Positions 61,739-64,000 of a DNA stretch of 64,000 nucleotides are shown here, one piece after another. This DNA comes from Plastoroseomonas hellenica (GTDB taxonomy: Bacteria; Pseudomonadota; Alphaproteobacteria; Acetobacterales; Acetobacteraceae): assembly GCF_018129085.1 (NCBI RefSeq), contig NZ_JAAGBB010000002.1:62001-126000 (forward strand), read 5' to 3'. Within the stretch, counting starts at the first letter, position 1. Each line of letters opens with the position of its first letter. Both the position numbers and the translations under genes were made by a program. The notes under the pieces were generated by a model. The model was not told the origin of the DNA, did no database searches, and worked only from the letters and a program-made list of their open reading frames with translations.

Positions 61739-62883
61739 GGCCGCTCGAGGGCATGCGGGTCGTCGCCGTCGAGCAATACGGCGCCGGCCCCTATGGCACC
61801 ATGTTCCTCGCCGATCTCGGCGCGGAGGTGATCAAGATCGAGAATGCGGAGACCGGCGGGGATCCGGCCCGGCATGTCGGGCCGCACATGCTGGGCGCCG
61901 CCGACAGCCAGTATTTCCAGGCCTGGAACCTGAGCAAGCGGAGCGTCGCCCTCGACATCAAATCCCCCGATGGGCGGCGCCAGTTCCAGGCGCTGGTGCA
62001 GGGCGCCGACGCCGTGGTGAACAATTTGCGCGGCAGCCTGCCGGCGAAGCTCGGCATCGACTATGCGGGGCTGCAGGCGGTGAACCCGGCCGTGGTCTGC
62101 CTGCACATCTCCGCCTATGGCCGCGACAATGAGCGCGCTTCCTGGCCGGGCTACGACTACCTGATGCAGGCCGAGGTCGGGCTGATGAGCCTGACCGGGG
62201 AGCCGGATGGGCCGCCTTCCCGCGTCGGCGCCTCCATGATCGACACGATGACCGGCATGACCGGCATCATCGGCCTGTTGAGCGCGGTGCTGCGGGCCCG
62301 GCAGACCGGCATCGGCTGCGACGTCGACACCTGCCTCTTCGACGTGGCCATGCACCAGCTCTCCTATTCCGCGATGTGGTACCTGAACGAGGGCGACGCG
62401 TCCCGCCGCCTGGCGCGCAGCTCCCATCTCTCGCTGGTGCCGGTGCAGACCTTCCCGACCGCGGATGGCTGGATCTTCGTCATGTGCATGACGGAGAAGT
62501 TCTGGCAGCTCTTCTGCGAGGGGATCGGTCGGCCGGACCTGCCGGAGGATCCGCGCTTCGCCGGCTTCACTGCCCGCCGGGAGAATCAGGCGGCGCTCAC
62601 CGCGGTGCTGGACGCGGCGCTGCGCCAGGCCCCGACCGCGCATTGGCTGAAGATCCTCGGCGGCCTGCTGCCAGTCGCGCCCGTGAACGACCTGGCCGAG
62701 GCGCTCGACAGCGATTTCGTCCGCGCGAAGGGTATGGTGCAGAGCATCTCACATCCCGCGAAATCAGCGATGAAGGTGCTGGCGAACCCGCTGAAGATCG
62801 ATGGCGTCCGCCCCGGGCAATCGGCCTGCGCCTCGCTCGGCGCCGACAATGCCGCCTTGCTCGGCCGGCAGGTCCCGGCATGA
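61735..62883 (+). CDS. CaiB/BaiF-family CoA-transferase
   Basis: A 382-residue class III CoA-transferase. LEGMRVVAVEQYGAGPYGTMFLADLGAEVIKIENAETGGDPAR opens it, and GASMIDTMTGMTG contains the catalytic aspartate in the usual spot. SLTGEPDGPPSRVG is the CoA loop. It overlaps both neighbours by four bases. Tandem with another family member, it may form a heteromer like the two-subunit malate/succinyl CoA-transferases. Confidence 0.92.
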   Translation: MRPLEGMRVVAVEQYGAGPYGTMFLADLGAEVIKIENAETGGDPARHVGPHMLGAADSQYFQAWNLSKRSVALDIKSPDGRRQFQALVQGADAVVNNLRGSLPAKLGIDYAGLQAVNPAVVCLHISAYGRDNERASWPGYDYLMQAEVGLMSLTGEPDGPPSRVGASMIDTMTGMTGIIGLLSAVLRARQTGIGCDVDTCLFDVAMHQLSYSAMWYLNEGDASRRLARSSHLSLVPVQTFPTADGWIFVMCMTEKFWQLFCEGIGRPDLPEDPRFAGFTARRENQAALTAVLDAALRQAPTAHWLKILGGLLPVAPVNDLAEALDSDFVRAKGMVQSISHPAKSAMKVLANPLKIDGVRPGQSACASLGADNAALLGRQVPA

Positions 62884-64000
62884 AGCTCGAAGGGCTGCGC
62901 GTCGTCGATCTCTCCTGGTTCCTGCCGGGACCTTATCTGACCTTGGCGCTGGCCGATCACGGCGCGGAGGTGATCAAAGTGGAGCCGCCGGGTGAGGGCG
63001 ATCCCGGCCGCCGCATCGGGCCGCCGGATGGCCGCACCGGTGTGTTCTTCCGTAACCTGAACCGCGGCAAGAAGAGTTTGGTGCTCGACCTGAAGCGGGA
63101 CGAGGACAGGAAGACGCTGCTCCGTTTCTGCGACACCGCCGATGTCGTCGTCGAATCCTTCCGCCCCGGCGTCGCCGCCCGGCTCGGTGTCGGATACGAG
63201 CAGGTCAGCCAGCGCAATCCGGGTGTCGTCTATGTGTCGATCAGCGCCTTCGGCCAGGACGGCCCCTATCGGGGGCGGCCGGCGCATGACCTGGCGCTAG
63301 AAGCGGTCAGCGGCGTGCTCAGCCTCACGCTCGGTGATGATGATCGGCCGGCCATCCCCGGCATCCCCGCCGCCGATATCACCAGCGCGCTGCAGGGCCT
63401 CTCGGGCGTGCTGATGGCGCTGCTGCGCCGCGTCAGCACGGGCCGCGGCGACTATCTCGACATCGCCATGCATGACGCGCTGGTGGCAGCCTGCGCGAAT
63501 GTCGTCGGCCCGACCTTCGCCGAGGATCGGCAGCCGGCCGTGAAGCAGGAACGGACCACCGGTGGCGCCGCCTTTTACCGCATCTACGACACCAGGGACG
63601 GACGGCAGCTCGTGCTCGCGGGGCAGGAGGAGAAGTTCGTCGATACGCTGCTGGGCGCGCTCGGTCGGCGGGATCTCGCGGCGCTCTGCGCCCGCGGGCC
63701 CGGCCCGCACCAGCAGCCGGTGATCGAATTCCTGCAGGCGACTTTCCGCCAGCGCGACCTGCGGGACTGGCTCGACTGGCTTGGCGGCCTCGATGTCTGC
63801 TTCGCACCGGTGAACACGCTGCCTGAGGCCTTCCGGGACCCGAACCTGCTGGCGCGCGGGATGGTGCTGGTGGACGCGGATGGCCGCCGCCACATCGCGC
63901 CGGCCGTCCGTTTCCGTGATGAGCCGGCGCGCCCATCCCTGCGGGAGCCGTTGCATGGCGAGCACACGGCGACGTTGCGGGCTGCCCTCGATACCCCCGC
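62880..64000 (+). CDS. CaiB/BaiF-family CoA-transferase (runs off the window)
   Basis: Open from ATG 62880, overlapping the previous stop, to the window edge: 373 residues, nearly the full family length. It begins KLEGLRVVDLSWFLPGPYLTLALADHGAEVIKVEPPGEGDPGRR, and GIPAADITSALQGLSGVLMALL has the catalytic aspartate. It is only distantly similar to its upstream neighbour, so the pair is not a recent duplication. The C-terminal end lies outside the window. Confidence 0.9.
   Translation, partial: MKLEGLRVVDLSWFLPGPYLTLALADHGAEVIKVEPPGEGDPGRRIGPPDGRTGVFFRNLNRGKKSLVLDLKRDEDRKTLLRFCDTADVVVESFRPGVAARLGVGYEQVSQRNPGVVYVSISAFGQDGPYRGRPAHDLALEAVSGVLSLTLGDDDRPAIPGIPAADITSALQGLSGVLMALLRRVSTGRGDYLDIAMHDALVAACANVVGPTFAEDRQPAVKQERTTGGAAFYRIYDTRDGRQLVLAGQEEKFVDTLLGALGRRDLAALCARGPGPHQQPVIEFLQATFRQRDLRDWLDWLGGLDVCFAPVNTLPEAFRDPNLLARGMVLVDADGRRHIAPAVRFRDEPARPSLREPLHGEHTATLRAALDTP

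Overview
The window is GC-rich, tightly packed bacterial chromosome. Gene content points to an alphaproteobacterium, most likely of the Acetobacteraceae (Roseomonas-like). The grounds are the core order rpoZ-rsh-acpS-lepB-rnc-era-recO-parC, the order glyA-nrdR-ribD-ribE-ribBA-ribH-nusB-thiL, and four scattered Bug/TctC periplasmic binding proteins. The taxon is an inference; there is no rRNA or tRNA gene here to confirm it.

Layout. 1-10.97 kb is accessory: the end of a TetR regulator, an acetyltransferase, a DedA-like membrane protein, two tandem methyltransferase paralogues, a two-subunit molybdenum hydroxylase with a Tat signal, an SDR with a strong promoter/operator next to a TetR gene, and an aldo-keto reductase/MFS/LysR group. 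11-13 kb encodes an exported protein built from five repeats. 13.1-22.9 kb is the core block: rpoZ, rsh, acpS, lepB, rnc, era, a small membrane protein, recO, an exported cupin and parC. 22.9-36.3 kb is accessory again: a Bug protein, a secreted serralysin-type protease, the N-end-rule transferase bpt, a penicillin-acylase-family enzyme, a lipoprotein, two more Bug proteins, a SelA-like PLP enzyme paired with a D-glutamate-cyclase-like protein, and LysR/cupin. 36.5-45.5 kb holds an aldehyde dehydrogenase, a CoA-transferase, an alpha/beta hydrolase, an M50 protease, hemB, metY and a hydrolase lacking its usual serine. 45.5-53.5 kb is the core run rpiB-glyA-nrdR-protease-ribD-ribE-ribB(X)-ribH-nusB-thiL. 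53.5-64 kb is catabolic: MFS, Bug, amidohydrolase, RidA, SDR, PhyH dioxygenase, then a GntR regulator divergent from an acyl-CoA dehydrogenase/CoA-transferase/CoA-transferase operon that runs off the end.

The most unusual content is non-coding. At least four kinds of palindromic DNA sit between genes. One ~46-nt family has four copies; its stems differ between copies but stay paired, and G-T pairs appear where pairing is relaxed, which suggests selection on a folded structure. Two tandem copies replace the normal start of a LysR gene and supply its best Shine-Dalgarno/ATG. Another copy is translated in a small membrane protein after era. There is also a ~164-bp MITE-like element with 21-bp perfect ends before lepB, and two related hairpin arrays after cupin and nusB.

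Functional links: GntR-type sites (TTGTCnGnACAA) flank both promoters of the GntR/acyl-CoA dehydrogenase region, and a similar site precedes the Bug gene at 54.9 kb, suggesting one regulon. The riboflavin run carries a RibBA whose second domain has lost its metal cysteines, so GTP cyclohydrolase II must be encoded elsewhere.
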